Source of the DNA: an uncultured Candidatus Peregrinibacteria bacterium
GTDB lineage: Bacteria; Patescibacteriota; Gracilibacteria; UBA1369
DNA length: 64,000 bases
NCBI GenBank assembly: GCA_937858825.1
Contig: CALMAI010000023.1
Span: forward strand, 1 to 64,000
Direction of reading: 5' to 3'
Shown: in pieces, positions 17,152 through 26,083 of the stretch
Position numbering within the stretch: position 1 is the first letter of the stretch
How the letters are laid out: every line of letters starts with the position of its first letter
Program-made: the position numbers and the translations under genes
The notes under the pieces: generated by a model
Databases searched by the model: none
What the model was told of the DNA's origin: nothing
The model's input: the letters and a program-made list of their open reading frames with translations, nothing else

Positions 17152-17655
17152 ATGACCCTCGAAGAAAAAATATCATCAGCCTTCGGATTAAAGGATGAAA
17201 CCTGGCTCAAACATGCCAATCCTATAAGCGTCTGGACCAGATTCCCCATTCTTGGACTTCTGGCCATAGCTATTTGGAGCAGGGCATGGATTGGAATCTA
17301 CTGCCTTGTTCCACTTGCCGTTCTCATTCTATGGACAGCCATAAATCCAAAATTCTTCACCAAACCTGAATCAACAAAAAACTGGGCATCCAAATCTGTC
17401 CTCGGTGAAAAAGTATGGACCAATCGCAAAAAAGTACCAGTCCCCTCTCATCACAAAACAGCCATCAACATCCTCACGTTTCTCCAGGCACTTGGTGTCA
17501 TCATCACGGGATTTGGCCTCTACTACTTTGATTTCTGGCAAACAATGACAGGAATTTTCTGCGTTTATTTCGCAAAAATGTGGTTTTTAGATAGAATGGT
17601 ATGGATCTTTGAAGACATGAAACAACACGACGAATATAAATCTCTACTCTACTAA
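17152..17655 (+). CDS. DUF6653 family membrane protein
   Basis: 167 residues. The start EETWLKHANPISVWTRFP matches the conserved W-x-x-HANPxSVWTR motif of DUF6653. Hydrophobic helices at about 30-66 and 105-140 suggest four spans, with a loop rich in Trp and Lys (WASKSVLGEKVWTNR). Role unknown. It begins 12 bases after the DUF2726 gene and ends two bases before the YdeI-like gene, so it is probably part of the same transcript. Confidence 0.78.
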   Translation: MTLEEKISSAFGLKDETWLKHANPISVWTRFPILGLLAIAIWSRAWIGIYCLVPLAVLILWTAINPKFFTKPESTKNWASKSVLGEKVWTNRKKVPVPSHHKTAINILTFLQALGVIITGFGLYYFDFWQTMTGIFCVYFAKMWFLDRMVWIFEDMKQHDEYKSLLY

Positions 17656-17657
17656 CC

Positions 17658-18185
17658 ATGCCAAGCATCAGTTTTAAAACCCAACTCATCACTATCAACG
17701 ACTGGACACTCATGGTTCTCCCTAAAAGTGCCAGCTCAAAACTGCCATCAAGAGGATTAGTATTGGTACAGGGAACAATCAATGGAAAAGAGTTCAAACA
17801 TCCTCTGGAACCGGATGGCAAAGGAAGTCACTGGCTCCAGATTGACTCAAAGATGCTCAAAACAATTGGAGCAAAATCTGGCGACACAGTAGAACTTTCC
17901 ATTGAATCATCAAAAGAATGGGAAGAACCAAACATTCCCAAAGATATTAAAGATGCCCTTGAAGCCGATAAAAAAGGGATGGAACTCTGGCTCGACTGCA
18001 CCACCAAAGCTCACTGGGAATGGATTCGATGGATCCGTTCGACCAAAAACCCAGACACCAGAAAAATTCGTATTGAAAAAACCATCTCCAAACTCAAAAG
18101 CGGTAAACGTGCCCCATGCTGCTTTAATATGAGTATGTGTACCGAACCACACGTTTCCAAAGGCGGGGTACTCCTTGATTCTTAA
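17658..18185 (+). CDS. DUF1905 / YdeI (OmpD-associated) family protein
   Basis: 175 residues. The N-terminal beta-barrel part (SRGLVLVQGTINGKEFKHPLEPDGKGSHWLQIDSKMLKTIGAKSGDTVELSIE) matches DUF1905. The C-terminal part (PKDIKDALEADKKGMELWLDCTTKAHWEWIRWIRSTKNPDTRKIRIEKTISKLKSGKR) matches the Bacteriocin-protection/YdeI helical domain. YdeI proteins are linked in E. coli and Salmonella to antimicrobial peptide resistance. The last ~20 residues contain a CCFNMSMC stretch that is unusual. Confidence 0.83.
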   Translation: MPSISFKTQLITINDWTLMVLPKSASSKLPSRGLVLVQGTINGKEFKHPLEPDGKGSHWLQIDSKMLKTIGAKSGDTVELSIESSKEWEEPNIPKDIKDALEADKKGMELWLDCTTKAHWEWIRWIRSTKNPDTRKIRIEKTISKLKSGKRAPCCFNMSMCTEPHVSKGGVLLDS

Positions 18186-18194
18186 ACTCTCTCT

Positions 18195-19088
18195 ATGCAA
18201 AAAATTGTTCCACATCTTTGGTTCGACAAAGAGGCTGTAGAAGCCGCTGAGTTCTATACCAAAATATTCCCAGACTCAAAAATCACCATGAAGTCGATCA
18301 TCAAAGACACGCCTTCCGGTGACTGTGACATTGTTGGATTCGAAATCATGGGTTACCAGTTCATGTCTATTAGTGCTGGACCAGTGTTCAAATTCAATCC
18401 ATCCATCTCCATGATGATCAATTTTGATCCTTCTCAAGACAAAGATGCCGCAACCCGGATAGACCAGATCTGGGAACAACTTTCCGAAGGCGGAACGCCA
18501 TTAATGCCCCTGGACAAATATGACTTTAGTGAGCGATACGGCTGGATCCAGGACAAATACGGACTTTCATGGCAACTCATTCTCACCAATCCCAAAGGTG
18601 AAGATAGACCACCCGTCATGCCAGCTATGCTCTTTGTAACTGACACATGTGAAGGAACCGAAGAAGCAACAGATTTCTATATCTCTCTGTTTCAAGACTC
18701 AAAACGTGGACAACTCGCCCGCTACCCGGCAGGCATGGAGCCAAATAAAGAAGGCTCTATCATGTTCACCGACTTCAAGCTTGCAGATCAATGGTTTGTT
18801 GCCATGGACACCAGCTCCCAAATGCACAAATTTAAATTTAACGAAGCCATTTCATTCATGGTCAACTGCAAAGACCAGCAAGAGATTGACCATTTTTGGA
18901 ACGCGCTCTCTGCCGTTCCAGAATCAGAGCAGTGCGGATGGCTCAAGGATAAATATGGCCTCTCCTGGCAGATTATTCCCGAAAAGATGAATGAGTTGAT
19001 GGGAAAAAATCCGGAAAAAACCACACCGGTTATGCTCCAGCAGAAAAAAATAATCATTGCCGATCTGGAAAAGGCAGGCAATGAATAA
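18195..19088 (+). CDS. Tandem VOC/PhnB-like protein (3-demethylubiquinone methyltransferase-like fold)
   Basis: 297 residues made of two glyoxalase-fold halves of the PhnB / 3-dmu-9_3-mt type. Half one begins KIVPHLWFDKEAVEAAEFYTKIFPDSKI; half two begins ATDFYISLFQDSKRGQLARYP. Both halves end with the family motif YGLSWQ(L/I)I(L/P). Despite the Pfam name these proteins have no shown methyltransferase activity; the fold binds metals and small molecules. The tandem form is usual in accessory genomes. Confidence 0.88.
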   Translation: MQKIVPHLWFDKEAVEAAEFYTKIFPDSKITMKSIIKDTPSGDCDIVGFEIMGYQFMSISAGPVFKFNPSISMMINFDPSQDKDAATRIDQIWEQLSEGGTPLMPLDKYDFSERYGWIQDKYGLSWQLILTNPKGEDRPPVMPAMLFVTDTCEGTEEATDFYISLFQDSKRGQLARYPAGMEPNKEGSIMFTDFKLADQWFVAMDTSSQMHKFKFNEAISFMVNCKDQQEIDHFWNALSAVPESEQCGWLKDKYGLSWQIIPEKMNELMGKNPEKTTPVMLQQKKIIIADLEKAGNE

Positions 19089-19106
19089 CATCTTTAACAA
19101 AAAATC

Positions 19107-19511
19107 ATGATCACCGTACAAACCACCATAAAGGCTCCTATTGAAAAAGTTTGGGAATGCTGGAACAAACCAGAACATATCTCCAATTGGGCATTCGCCA
19201 CAGACGAATGGGAAGCAGATGCCAAAGAAAACGATCTTCGCGTTGGCGGACGCTTTTCGACAATCATGGCTGCCAAAGACGGCAGCGCCAGCTTCGAATT
19301 TGGGGGAGAATACACCCTCATCAAAGAATATGAGCAGATCGAATACATTATGGATGACGGGCGCAAAGTACAAATCACATTCAAACCTTCAAGCGACAGT
19401 GTTGAAATTATAGAATCCTTCGATCCAGAAACCCAAAACGAGCCCGAGTTCCAGAAACAAGGCTGGCAGGCAATTCTCAATAACTTTAAAAAGTACACTG
19501 AATCGCAATGA
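19107..19511 (+). CDS. SRPBCC / AHSA1-family ligand-binding protein
   Basis: 134 residues, full length. It starts ITVQTTIKAPIEKVWECWNKPEHISNWAFATDEW and continues DLRVGGRFSTIM, the standard AHSA1 (Aha1 C-terminal-like) helix-grip pattern, ending GWQAILNNFKKYTES. These stand-alone proteins bind hydrophobic ligands; the ligand is not known. Its stop overlaps the next start by four bases (ATGA), so it is translationally coupled to the TspO-like gene. Confidence 0.88.
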   Translation: MITVQTTIKAPIEKVWECWNKPEHISNWAFATDEWEADAKENDLRVGGRFSTIMAAKDGSASFEFGGEYTLIKEYEQIEYIMDDGRKVQITFKPSSDSVEIIESFDPETQNEPEFQKQGWQAILNNFKKYTESQ

Positions 19512-20278
19512 AAAACGAAAATATCACAAAAATTGTAGCAGCAATCGCCTTCATCTTAATGGTTTTCGTCAACTATCTGGCCAACGCTTTGCCCATTGGA
19601 GGAATCACAACAGCAGAAGCCTCCGACGCCTATCCAAATCTCTTTACTCCAACAGGAATTACCTTTTCCATCTGGGGCCTTATTTATTTGTTGCTCCTTG
19701 GCTACACCATCTATCAATTTAAAACCTCAAAAAACAAAGAACAGACAGCAAGTTTCGCCAAAATCAGAAAAGTTTACATTCTCACATCCCTTGCCAATAT
19801 CTGCTGGATTTTTGCCTGGCATTACCAAATCATTTGGCTCTCAGTATTGTTTATGTTGACCCTTCTCATCTCTCTCATGAGCATAGTCAGCACTATGAGT
19901 AATCAAAAATATTCGCTCAAAGAAAATCTTTTTGTCTATATTCCCTTCAGCATCTACCTTGGCTGGATAACCATTGCAACTATTGCCAACATAACAGTTT
20001 TCCTTGTGAGCATTCAGTGGGATGGATTTGGAATATCCGAAAACATATGGACGATAACAGTCCTGCTTGCAGGGGTTATCGTTGGAATTATTCGCATGCT
20101 CCAGTATAAAAACATCTACTATGGTCTGGTTCTTGTGTGGGGATATACGGGCATATGGATCAAACACACATCCCCAGATGGATTTGCCAATGCTTACCCC
20201 GAAATCATCACAACATTGGTAATGGGCCTCGTCCTGTATCTCACCGCCATTGGCTATATCGGAATAAAAAAAACATGA
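19508..20278 (+). CDS. TspO/MBR-like membrane protein
   Basis: 256 residues with seven or more hydrophobic helices. The segment LFTPTGITFSIWGLIYLLLLGYTIYQF resembles the tryptophan-rich sensory protein/TspO family, in which P-x-W-x-F-G/S-P-V-W-x-x-L-Y motifs bind tetrapyrroles. The protein is longer than TspO (about 160), in line with the extended bacterial subgroup. Start and stop both use four-base overlaps with neighbours, so expression is coupled to the AHSA1 and ICMT-like genes. Confidence 0.72.
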   Translation: MKNENITKIVAAIAFILMVFVNYLANALPIGGITTAEASDAYPNLFTPTGITFSIWGLIYLLLLGYTIYQFKTSKNKEQTASFAKIRKVYILTSLANICWIFAWHYQIIWLSVLFMLTLLISLMSIVSTMSNQKYSLKENLFVYIPFSIYLGWITIATIANITVFLVSIQWDGFGISENIWTITVLLAGVIVGIIRMLQYKNIYYGLVLVWGYTGIWIKHTSPDGFANAYPEIITTLVMGLVLYLTAIGYIGIKKT

Positions 20279-20949
20279 CCACTGCTCAAATTCGCTTCAA
20301 GGCGCTCTTTCTTCTCATCCTCTCCTACATTGGACTCGGAGTGCTCATTTTTCTTCCCGCGCTCACCTTTGATTTCTGGCAGGGATGGCTTGCTTTGCTT
20401 TCCATCATGGTTCCAGCAACCTTATCAGGCATCTACTTCATTATAAAAGATCCCAAACTTGTTGAGCGCCGCCTGCGCATGAAGGAAAAAGAGTCAGTTC
20501 AAAAAGGAGTGGTCCGATGGGCTAGTATTGTGTTTTTTATTGCCCTCATCGTCCCTGGACTGGACCACCGCTTTGGATGGTCAAATATTCCATCAGAAAT
20601 TGTCATCACCGCCGATGTGCTGATGATTATTGGATACCTTATTGTATTTCGAACCTTACAAACGAACAGCTATGCCGCCCGAACAATAGAAGTTGAAAAA
20701 GAACAAAAACTCATCACCACCGGACTCTACGGCATGGTCCGACACCCCATGTATGTGGGCGTTATTATCATGTACTACAGCCTTCCTATTGCTATGGGAT
20801 CATATTGGGCAATCATTCCACTTTTGCCTCTTTTGCCAATTATGGTTATTCGAACACTCAACGAAGAAGAGGTTCTAAAGCGGGATCTTCCAGGCTATAA
20901 AGAGTATTGTAAAAAAGTAAAATACCGGCTTATTCCGGGCATTTGGTAA
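20275..20949 (+). CDS. Isoprenylcysteine carboxyl methyltransferase-like (ICMT/PEMT) membrane protein
   Basis: 224 residues from ATG 20275, which overlaps the preceding TGA; longer upstream frames overlap the TspO-like gene and are rejected. Several helices are followed by the family signature LYGMVRHPMYVGVIIMYY and the C-terminal EEEVLKRDLPGYKEYCKKVKYRLIPGIW. This is the S-adenosylmethionine-binding end of ICMT/phospholipid methyltransferase proteins. The substrate is uncertain in bacteria. It closes the plus-strand accessory run, before a bidirectional terminator. Confidence 0.86.
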   Translation: MTTAQIRFKALFLLILSYIGLGVLIFLPALTFDFWQGWLALLSIMVPATLSGIYFIIKDPKLVERRLRMKEKESVQKGVVRWASIVFFIALIVPGLDHRFGWSNIPSEIVITADVLMIIGYLIVFRTLQTNSYAARTIEVEKEQKLITTGLYGMVRHPMYVGVIIMYYSLPIAMGSYWAIIPLLPLLPIMVIRTLNEEEVLKRDLPGYKEYCKKVKYRLIPGIW

Positions 20950-20970
20950 AATCCAAAATCAAATATACAA

Positions 20971-21006
20971 AAAAGCCCCGACACTCAATTTAATGTCGGG
21001 GCTTTT
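20971..21006. terminator. Bidirectional Rho-independent terminator
   Basis: AAAAGCCCCGACA (20971-20983) and TGTCGGGGCTTTT (20994-21006) form a perfect 13-base stem between convergent genes. A T run follows on both strands, so it can stop the ICMT-like gene on plus and rny on minus. Confidence 0.9.
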
Positions 21007-21023
21007 AATTGCAGAATTAAAAC

Positions 21024-22541
21024 CTAAATCGCGAACTCTTCACTTCTGGTCTCCCGCACAACACTCACCTTCACCTGCCCAGGATATTGATGATCCCGTT
21101 CAATCTTGCGGGCAATGTCATACGTGAGCTTTGCAGCCCCAGTATCGTCAACCAGATCCGGCTTCACAAAGATACGAACCTCTCCGCCAGCCTGCACCGC
21201 AAAAGCTTGAGACACACCATCAAACGAGTTGGCAATATTTTCCAGCTCCTCAAGACGTTTGATATAAGAGTCCAGATTTTCTTTATCCGCTCCCGGCCGG
21301 GACATTGCAATTGCATTGGCAGCATTCACACACATCGCTTCAACAGTCTTGGCTTCCACCAAACCTTCACTCGCTTCAATCGCGTGGATAACCGGTTCAG
21401 CAAGACCAAACTTCTTGGCAATATCCGCTCCCACCTGCGAATGATGACCCTGAATCTCATGATCAACCGCTTTTCCAACATCATGGAGCAACCCGGCCTT
21501 TCGGCACACGGCCGTATCGGCACCAAGTTCAGCAGCCAGCATAGCCGCAAGGAAAGAAACTTCCATAGAATGCTTCAGAACATTTTGCCCAAAGCTGGTA
21601 CGGAACTTCAACCGTCCAAGCAGTTTAATCAAGTTCGGATGCAGACCGGTCACACTCGTTTCAAACGCAGCCTTTTCTCCAAGCTCTTTCATCATGGTGT
21701 TCACCTCTTCACGTACCTTTTCAACCGTTTCTTCAATTCGCGCCGGATGAATACGCCCATCAATAATCAAACGCTCAAGAGCAGTCTTGGCAACATATCG
21801 TCGCACCAGATCAAACCCGGAAATAAGAATAGAACCAGGCGTGTCATCGACAATAACATCAATACCGGTCACCTGTTCAAACGCATTAATATTTCGCCCT
21901 TCACGCCCAATAATTCTTCCCTTCAAATCGTCACTCGGAAGCTGAACAATAGTTGCCGTTGATTCGGTTGCAGTCTCTGCCGCGTAACGCTGGATAGCAT
22001 CAGCCAGAATCGACTTTGCGCGCTCTTTCGACTGCTCCTTCATTTCAGCCTCAGTCTTTTGAATTTGCCTCACAATATCCTCTTTGGAATCCTCCTCCAC
22101 CTGCTTCATGAGCATCACTTTTGCCTCATCCTTGGAAAGGCTACTGATCTTCTCAAGCTCAGTCGTATGCATATCATGAATCTTCTGAACCTCTTCACGC
22201 AGATTCTTCACCGATTCCACCTTCTTTTCCAGATCCTCCTTACTCGCATCCAACTCCTTCACACGCTTATCCAACTGTTCCTCTTTGCTCATAAGTCGCT
22301 CCTCAGCCTTCCGCAGTTCATCCCGCTTCTTCTCTTCTCCACTCTTGGCCTCATCCAAAATCTTCAAGGCATCATTCTTCGCCTTAAAAATAAGCTCCTG
22401 AGCCTTGGTATTGGCTTGTTGAAGGATTAGTTCACCCTTTTCCTTCGTATCCTTACTCTGCTCTTCGATCTGTTTCTTTCGGAGCACATATCCCCCTCCA
22501 AACCCTGCGACCAGCGCAATCAGTCCGATCAAATATTCCAT
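21024..22541 (-). CDS. rny: Ribonuclease Y
   Basis: 505 residues, standard length. RNase Y is a membrane-anchored endoribonuclease that starts mRNA decay. An N-terminal membrane helix (about 3-20) is followed by a long charged coiled coil (about 25-190), a KH RNA-binding domain (VQLPSDDLKGRIIGREGRNINAFEQVTGIDVIVDDTPG) and an HD domain with LLHDVGKAVDHEIQGHH. The C-terminus PGQVKVSVVRETRSEEFAI is complete. It stands alone between a terminator and a divergent surface-protein gene; no Shine-Dalgarno sequence precedes it. Confidence 0.97.
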   Translation of the reverse strand: MEYLIGLIALVAGFGGGYVLRKKQIEEQSKDTKEKGELILQQANTKAQELIFKAKNDALKILDEAKSGEEKKRDELRKAEERLMSKEEQLDKRVKELDASKEDLEKKVESVKNLREEVQKIHDMHTTELEKISSLSKDEAKVMLMKQVEEDSKEDIVRQIQKTEAEMKEQSKERAKSILADAIQRYAAETATESTATIVQLPSDDLKGRIIGREGRNINAFEQVTGIDVIVDDTPGSILISGFDLVRRYVAKTALERLIIDGRIHPARIEETVEKVREEVNTMMKELGEKAAFETSVTGLHPNLIKLLGRLKFRTSFGQNVLKHSMEVSFLAAMLAAELGADTAVCRKAGLLHDVGKAVDHEIQGHHSQVGADIAKKFGLAEPVIHAIEASEGLVEAKTVEAMCVNAANAIAMSRPGADKENLDSYIKRLEELENIANSFDGVSQAFAVQAGGEVRIFVKPDLVDDTGAAKLTYDIARKIERDHQYPGQVKVSVVRETRSEEFAI

Positions 22542-22820
22542 AGTATTAAAAAGTTAGAGAGTGTAATGCCCTCTTGAATCGCGATAAAATACAGAAATAT
22601 GACAAGACTCTTCACTTTTATGTGGAGAGTTTCAATAATGAGTTTTGCTTTATTTTAAGATCAATTTGTAGAATTTTCAGCACTTGTTTTCTGTAGATAA
22701 TGTCAATCACGATACAAAACATTACACCTTCAGATTAGTACTCTGACCAATCTCCGTCAAGCTCACAAAACTTTATTCAAATTTTATCTGCCGATAACGT
22801 GATCCCTCTACAATCGAGCC
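22542..22820. promoter_or_regulatory. Divergent gap between rny and the lamin-tail gene
   Basis: 279 AT-rich bases with no gene. For the plus-strand gene a TACAAT at about 22810 lies just before ATG, which would leave almost no leader; other A/T-rich hexamers upstream are equally possible. No strong hairpin was seen. Promoters for both genes must lie here but cannot be placed with confidence. Confidence 0.3.
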
Positions 22821-24395
22821 ATGAAAAAGATTTTGACAGCATTGATTTTCCTTGGATGGTCCTCTGCCCACGCCCAGATTCTGACAGAAATGGAAGCAAC
22901 ACCTTCTGTTCTTGCCGAACCAAGCGCCCTCATCCTTATTACAGAGGTCAGTTTTAAAAATTCAACAGCGGATTGGCTAAAAATCCACTATCACTCCCCT
23001 TCCAACAAACCAACCAACCTTAAAGGACTGGGGTTTGCCGATGACAAAGTCTTTAAAACGATTGATGAAGATTTCATCATCGCTTCCGGCCAGGACATCC
23101 TGCTCACATTCAAAAGTGAAGAAGCCGACGCAATGCCATATCTCTACAGCTCCCGCAGTGGCCTCACCGGAACAACCGAACAGATTATTCTGTATGATCA
23201 GGATGGATCTGTCCTGGATGCCGTTTGTTGGACGAGCAGCAGCCCAACTGAAAGTGAAATAAAGGAGCAGGCAGAACTCTTTGAGTTAGAAGGATGGCAT
23301 TCATCAGACATCAATAGATGCCTTTTAAGCGACAACATAGCTAAAGAGGAATCCATCATCAGGAACGGACTCACCGACACCAATTCCGCTAATGACTGGA
23401 TTACCCCACAACCGGAGCCAACCCCTACTGAAATCGAAACTCCAGCTATTCAGGAAGTGTCCACTCCAACAGTTCAAGCCCCAACAGTCGAACAAACAGA
23501 AACCCCTCCATCACCCGAACCACTCATCGCTCCAGACATTGTCGCGGTAAACACCCCTGAAGCTCCACAAAAAGAGGAAAAAACATCAAAATCAAAAAAA
23601 TCTTCATCCGGCAGCAGCTACAAGAATGGCCAACTATCAACCGAAGTCTTCATTTCTGAAATTCTTCCCAATCCAGAAGGAACAGACACAAAAAAGGAGT
23701 GGGTAGAGCTAACAAACTCTGGTGAGACAGCAATGAACCTGGGGAACTGGCAACTCGACGACGGCGAAGACGGCAGCAAACCCTATACCATTCCCGACTC
23801 ATTAACCCTTCAACCAGGCCAGGCCCTCACGATTAGCACCAAAGATTCCAAACTCTCTCTTGGCAACAAAGAAGACTCCATTCGCCTCTTTAACTACCAG
23901 GGCGAACTGGTTCATCAAATCGATTATGAAGAGGCCCCAAGCGGACAATCGTACAGCAGCATTATGATTGAGCATGAAGATGGAACAACAACAGAAGAAT
24001 GGATCTGGACTGAAAACCTCACCCCCGATGCTCCAAATCCACAATATCAACAATTTCAGGCAGAAGTCATATCCGAACCGGAATTCAAAGAGCAGTATTT
24101 CTTTGAAGTACAAGATTCATCAGGAGAAACCCACACCATTATTTTTGATGAGTCCAATATTGCCGGTCCCCTGGCCAAAGCCACTTTCACTACCGGAACA
24201 TCAGTTCTCCTCACTATTGAACCTGAAGAGAAAAGGCTTATCTCTTTTGAAGTCATCGGTAAAGCTGTAGAGCAAAACCATTTTCCACCCATCGCCATTC
24301 CGGCAATTATTGGCACTCTCCTTATTCTTGCTGCCGGAACCTTCTACATGGTTCACAAAAAAATCCCATGGCAGCAGGCTTCGAATTCGGTATAA
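22821..24395 (+). CDS. Secreted/anchored protein with two lamin-tail domains
   Basis: 524 residues. A signal peptide (MKKILTALIFLGWSSAHAQ) leads to a first lamin-tail-like domain (ILITEVSFKNSTADWLKIHYHS...LKGLGFADD). A Pro/Thr/Glu-rich linker (about 195-260, with a KSKKSSSGSSYKNG patch) precedes a clear second lamin-tail domain (VFISEILPNPEGTDTKKEWVELTNSGETAMNLGNWQLDDG). A further beta region and a C-terminal helix (PPIAIPAIIGTLLILAAGTFYMV) followed by a short basic tail complete it. LTD proteins in CPR bacteria are surface proteins, often with nucleases; no nuclease motif is visible here. Its end nearly touches the DsbA-like gene. Confidence 0.78.
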   Translation: MKKILTALIFLGWSSAHAQILTEMEATPSVLAEPSALILITEVSFKNSTADWLKIHYHSPSNKPTNLKGLGFADDKVFKTIDEDFIIASGQDILLTFKSEEADAMPYLYSSRSGLTGTTEQIILYDQDGSVLDAVCWTSSSPTESEIKEQAELFELEGWHSSDINRCLLSDNIAKEESIIRNGLTDTNSANDWITPQPEPTPTEIETPAIQEVSTPTVQAPTVEQTETPPSPEPLIAPDIVAVNTPEAPQKEEKTSKSKKSSSGSSYKNGQLSTEVFISEILPNPEGTDTKKEWVELTNSGETAMNLGNWQLDDGEDGSKPYTIPDSLTLQPGQALTISTKDSKLSLGNKEDSIRLFNYQGELVHQIDYEEAPSGQSYSSIMIEHEDGTTTEEWIWTENLTPDAPNPQYQQFQAEVISEPEFKEQYFFEVQDSSGETHTIIFDESNIAGPLAKATFTTGTSVLLTIEPEEKRLISFEVIGKAVEQNHFPPIAIPAIIGTLLILAAGTFYMVHKKIPWQQASNSV

Positions 24396-24403
24396 TAACC
24401 ATA

Positions 24404-25183
24404 ATGCCAAAAACGAAGAAAAAAATAACCATTCCATCTCCTCATCGCACATTAATACTGATTGCGATTGTTGGTGTAGCCATTGGTTACCTTTTTGGCG
24501 GAATCCTTATTCCACAATCACAAACAAATCAACAAAGCGTCACCGAAACTAATACCCCACTCACGGAAACACAGCTGGAAGAAATTCTTGAGGAGGAAAA
24601 AAGCAGTGGGGACAATACCGAACAGCTGACTCTGGTAGAAAATGTCTCCGTTGATGACGATTCAAGTCAGGGCGAACTGAACGCACCTGTAACAATTATT
24701 GAATTTAGCGATTATCAATGCCCTTTCTGCAAACGATTCTACGAAGAGTCACATCAAACTATCATGGATGACTATGTTGCGACTGGCAAAGTACGCTACG
24801 TTTATCGGGACTTCCCACTCGATTCACATCCCCAGGCTTTATCAGCCGCCACTGCCGCAAACTGTGCTGGAGAACAGGACCACTACTGGGAAATGCATAA
24901 TATGCTTTTAGACAATCAGGACGAATGGAGTTTCAACCCATCAGCAAACCAAATTTTCCAGAACTACGCATCAGAACTCAATCTTAATACAGAAGATTTT
25001 TCAAAATGTCTTTCCGACAACCAACAGGTCCAAGAAATTTCCAACGACCAAAATGACGGTATTGCGGCAACTGTAGAACAAACACCCACCGTCTTCATTA
25101 ACGGCAGAAAAATTGTGGGCGCCCAGCCACTTACAACATACATCGCCATCATTGAAGGCGAACTCCTTAAGGTCGATCAATAG
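24404..25183 (+). CDS. Membrane-anchored DsbA-family thioredoxin-fold protein
   Basis: 259 residues from ATG 24404, eight bases past the upstream stop; a longer frame from 24368 overlaps that gene. One N-terminal helix (about 16-34) anchors it outside the membrane. After an acidic linker comes the thioredoxin fold with active site CPFC in EFSDYQCPFCKRFYEESH, followed by VRYVYRDFPLDSHPQALSAATAANCAGEQ and the cis-Pro loop VEQTPTVFINGRKIVGA. This is the DSBA-like/Thioredoxin_4 group common in Gram-positive and CPR bacteria, which forms or exchanges disulfides in secreted proteins. The Cys-rich surface protein at 36.7 kb is a possible client. Confidence 0.9.
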   Translation: MPKTKKKITIPSPHRTLILIAIVGVAIGYLFGGILIPQSQTNQQSVTETNTPLTETQLEEILEEEKSSGDNTEQLTLVENVSVDDDSSQGELNAPVTIIEFSDYQCPFCKRFYEESHQTIMDDYVATGKVRYVYRDFPLDSHPQALSAATAANCAGEQDHYWEMHNMLLDNQDEWSFNPSANQIFQNYASELNLNTEDFSKCLSDNQQVQEISNDQNDGIAATVEQTPTVFINGRKIVGAQPLTTYIAIIEGELLKVDQ

Positions 25184-25186
25184 AAA

Positions 25187-25960
25187 CTACAAAACCGGCA
25201 TTTCCGTATACACAATACGGAAGAGCATTTCGGCAACCTCAGCACGGGTCATCTCTTTATCTGGCTGAAAGTCCGGTCCATCAATAAATCCATCCAAAAG
25301 GCCTTTCTCTTCAGCGGCAACAATATAATCACTGTAGTATGAATCATTGCCAACATCAGCAAAGGTTGAACTTCGTTGCCCATCAGTCATATCAACATCA
25401 AAAGCCCGCATTGCTATTTTAAGCGCGTCTGCCCTGGTAATATTTTCTCCCGGACCAAATGGTTGATCTGAAGATCCTTCAAGCCAACCCCGATCCTTTC
25501 CAAAACAAACAGAAGGAGCAAACCACTCACCCTGAACATCTGGATAGCACCATCCATATCGCAAACGATGAGGATGTACCTGTTTTGCTCCAGTGAGCAT
25601 TTTCATAAACGTTGCCCGATCCATAGTCTCATCAGGAAGGAATGTTCCATCTTCATAACCAAGAATCATTCCCCGACCTTTCAAATAGGCAAGAGCGTAA
25701 GCATGCTCATCGGTCCCTGAAACATCGGCGAAAACCATATAATCAAGATCTTCAAATTCAAAACTTGGCTTTTCCGGGGCTCCATGAAGACTGGCTTGAG
25801 TCTTTGGGAGGACGATATCCGCCATCATATATCCCAAAAAGCCAATAGCAGCAAACATCAAAGCCATCACAATCCATCGCTCAAATCGAATCGTAGCAGA
25901 GTCCATACTCTGAACTTTGTATCGATGAGAAGATGAAGATTGAGATGATTTCTGAAACAT
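25187..25960 (-). CDS. Membrane-anchored SLH-domain protein
   Basis: 257 residues. A Ser-rich cytosolic N-terminus and one helix (about 29-48) are followed by three SLH modules: VFADVSGTDEHAYALAYLKGRGMILGYEDGTFLPDETMDRATFMKML, then CYPDVQGEWFAPSVCFGKDRGWLEGS...NITRADALKIAM, then TFADVGNDSYYSDYIVAAEEKGLLDGF...EMTRAEVAEMLF. SLH modules bind secondary cell-wall polymers or the S-layer. Convergent with the DsbA-like gene, three bases away. Confidence 0.88.
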   Translation of the reverse strand: MFQKSSQSSSSHRYKVQSMDSATIRFERWIVMALMFAAIGFLGYMMADIVLPKTQASLHGAPEKPSFEFEDLDYMVFADVSGTDEHAYALAYLKGRGMILGYEDGTFLPDETMDRATFMKMLTGAKQVHPHRLRYGWCYPDVQGEWFAPSVCFGKDRGWLEGSSDQPFGPGENITRADALKIAMRAFDVDMTDGQRSSTFADVGNDSYYSDYIVAAEEKGLLDGFIDGPDFQPDKEMTRAEVAEMLFRIVYTEMPVL

Positions 25961-26083
25961 GGGCGCTATAACTGAAAAACGAATCTTCTAATTATAGCAC
26001 AAAAACCAATTCTGTAAAAGAGTGACCTTTCAGCTACAAGAAGCCAAAAGGGTCAATTTTAATTGTCATAAAAAAATCACACT

